A stretch of DNA of 64,000 nt, from NCBI RefSeq assembly GCF_003206615.1, contig NZ_PZJW01000008.1, positions 18,713-82,712 on the forward strand, in the 5' to 3' direction. Shown piece by piece: positions 62,540 to 64,000 of the stretch (positions are counted from its first letter, which is position 1; each line of letters begins with the position of its first letter). Source of the DNA: Salinicola acroporae (lineage in GTDB: Bacteria > Pseudomonadota > Gammaproteobacteria > Pseudomonadales > Halomonadaceae). The notes beneath the pieces are model-generated. The model did not search any database and was not told the DNA's origin. It saw nothing but the letters and a program-made list of their open reading frames with translations. The position numbers were made by a program, and so were the translations under genes.

Positions 62540-64000
62540 TTAGGGGCGCCCATTATCCCGATGCGACGACCGGAATTCCACCTCCTCGACGTCCTGATCG
62601 GCGGGAACTTCGCGGCGGCGGCCAATAGCCTCCTCGCCCAGGATCCTCGACGCGACGCCGGCACCATCGGAATGCCTTGGCGTCCCACTCGCGGGGTCAT
62701 CGATCCTGATGCCGAATTCGCCGTCGTCGAACGACTCCGCGCACGATCCGCGCTCCGGCCCGGCCATGACCCCCAGCGACTGTTCCGTGGGCTCCAGCGA
62801 GAGTGTCGAGAAGTCGACGACAGGCCTGGCCACAGAGGAGGACGTGGCTTTTTCTGGCGGTTCCGTCGCCAACTCCAGCGTCGGCGCTTCGTACTCGATG
62901 CGGGCGACGAGCGACAACCCCTCCGAAGCGTCGGCAGCCACGCTCAAGTCATCCTCGAACAGCGTCGCCACGCCATCGCGCCGCGCTCCCTCGGCTCCGG
63001 CATCCCCCAACGGGGACCGACGGGGAGTGGCATCGATATCGAAACGCGCGTCCCTGCTTCGGGATGAGGCCGCTGGGGAAGTCGCCATGTCGTCGATCCC
63101 CCCCGAAACCGGAACCCCGGAGACGGCGTGCGGAGCCTGGGACTCGAACAGCGCATCGACGTCGTCCACGTCCGCCTGCCACCCGGCTTCCTCCTCCCCC
63201 ACGATGCCGTCGCCTGTCGCCTCCTGCCAGCTCTCCTCGACGTAGCGGGCGCGATAGTCGTCGACCAGGGCCTGACCTGCTCGTCGCTGCTGTGGCGTGG
63301 CGTCCTCGCCAAAACCGGATAGCGCCAATTCCAGCGCATCCATATCCCGGAGCTCGCCCAGCGCTCTCAGCAGGCCCAGCCGAAGCTGGGCGTCCTCCCG
63401 CTCTGCGAGTCGCTGACGCAGCCAATCACGCGCCTCGGCGTAGCGACCGTAGGCCATGTAGATGTCCGCCTGGCTGATCGAAGCGGAGTCGAGATCCAGG
63501 TCGGCACCCGCCGCGCGCCGAAGCGGGGAGGCCCTCGCGGCGCTGTTCGCACCGGTTTCCGTCGTCTCGTCCGGCGAGGGCTCGTCGGCGACCGGCAGCG
63601 CCTCGCCCCTGGCCCGACGCCGCCGCTGAAAGCCCCACAGCGCCAGCAGCACGACCACCAATCCGCCACCGACCCAGTCCAGGTGATCCAGCAGCGACCC
63701 TCTCGCCGGGGTCGTCGGAGTCGGCGTGGTCGAAGCGCGAGCGGCGCTCGGGGCAGACACGGCCAAGGTCGCTGCGCCGGCATCGGAAACGCTCGTGCCC
63801 GCAGCCACCGGCGCTACCGCTATCGCCGCCGTATCGCCCACGACATTGCCCCCGCCGGCGGGAGCCTGATCCGCAGGGGAGCGTTCGGGAGCGGAGTCGT
63901 CATCGTGGTCCATCGTTGCCGACGGAGCACCGACCGCGGGCGCCGCCGCGAGGGTCTCAAGCAGTTCGTCGCGCTCGGCGCTCAAGGCATCGATTGTGGT
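62540..64000 (-). CDS. fimV: FimV-family protein, C-terminal part (cut by window edge)
   Basis: At least 486 residues, open at the right-hand end of the window, so the N-terminal LysM and signal regions are not seen. The visible part begins in a coiled-coil (ERDELLETLAAA) and then has a Pro/Ala/Thr-rich linker. A membrane helix HLDWVGGGLVVVLLALWGF is followed by a cytoplasmic part with TPR-like repeats (ISQADIYMAYGRYAEARDWLRQRLAE; LRLGLLRALGELRDMDALELAL). Acidic low-complexity follows. The typical FimV C-terminal domain is not evident in the last about 100 residues. FimV supports type IV pili and polar organisation. Its place upstream of truA is conserved. Any start codon seen near the edge (TTG at 63985) is internal. 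Confidence 0.88.
   Translation of the reverse strand, partial: TTIDALSAERDELLETLAAAPAVGAPSATMDHDDDSAPERSPADQAPAGGGNVVGDTAAIAVAPVAAGTSVSDAGAATLAVSAPSAARASTTPTPTTPARGSLLDHLDWVGGGLVVVLLALWGFQRRRRARGEALPVADEPSPDETTETGANSAARASPLRRAAGADLDLDSASISQADIYMAYGRYAEARDWLRQRLAEREDAQLRLGLLRALGELRDMDALELALSGFGEDATPQQRRAGQALVDDYRARYVEESWQEATGDGIVGEEEAGWQADVDDVDALFESQAPHAVSGVPVSGGIDDMATSPAASSRSRDARFDIDATPRRSPLGDAGAEGARRDGVATLFEDDLSVAADASEGLSLVARIEYEAPTLELATEPPEKATSSSVARPVVDFSTLSLEPTEQSLGVMAGPERGSCAESFDDGEFGIRIDDPASGTPRHSDGAGVASRILGEEAIGRRREVPADQDVEEVEFRSSHRDNGRP

Noticed and set aside
1-64000. Mobile elements, prophage, tRNA or rRNA genes
   Set aside because: No transposase, integrase, attachment repeat or recognisable tRNA/rRNA sequence was seen; genes appear uniformly chromosomal.

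Overview
The window is high-G+C gammaproteobacterial chromosome. Everything visible points to the Halomonadaceae (Halomonas / Salinicola / Chromohalobacter type). The right-hand block fimV-truA-trpF-trpB-trpA-accD-folC-dedD-cvpA-purF-metZ is a conserved order in pseudomonads and halomonads. A KtrAB potassium system and a Na+-coupled transporter fit a halotolerant marine bacterium. I see no rRNA, tRNA, insertion sequence, prophage or CRISPR array. Taxonomy is inferred from gene content only.

Layout. 0-4.2 kb: RlpA-like lipoprotein, SLC13-type anion permease, QorA quinone oxidoreductase and an unassigned protein. 4.4-11.3 kb: a tightly packed minus-strand siderophore-iron operon (TonB receptor, binding protein, two permeases, ATPase, FhuF-like reductase) behind a candidate Fur site. 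11.5-14.1 kb: UgpQ-like phosphodiesterase and a MotA/MotB-like stator pair. 14.2-16.6 kb: a cobalamin riboswitch, BtuB and a terminator. 16.6-17.7 kb: a PA0069-type radical SAM protein directly behind a near-consensus LexA box.

17.8-25.9 kb is a probable envelope (lipid A) modification locus. It holds a polyprenyl-phosphate glycosyltransferase, a LAB_N protein, two ArnT-family transferases, a UDP-glucuronate 4-epimerase and a PmrAB/QseBC-type two-component system. Boxes of the form YTTAAK-N5-YTTAAK precede the first operon, and degenerate versions sit between the regulator gene and the second operon. The most economical reading is that the regulator controls addition of a hexuronic acid, perhaps galacturonate, to lipid A or core.

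25.9-37 kb: wHTH protein, CobO, BtuF-like binding protein, SIMPL protein, NSS transporter, KtrA/KtrB, divergent ArgO/ArgP, small lipoprotein, thiamine-binding protein and Cfa. 37.2-44.6 kb: a three-gene MukF/MukE/MukB-like (JetABC-like) operon. It has a very large 1638-residue SMC-type ATPase with an atypical Walker B motif and no JetD neighbour. 44.7-51.8 kb: aldo/keto reductases, PhhB-PhhC without PhhA, EF-hand protein, FAD oxidoreductase, YceI and cytochrome b561, and a 38-residue lysine-rich protein. 52.1-64 kb: metZ through fimV (cut by the window edge) on the minus strand.

The strongest candidates for new biology are the regulated lipid A locus and the JetD-less giant-SMC operon.
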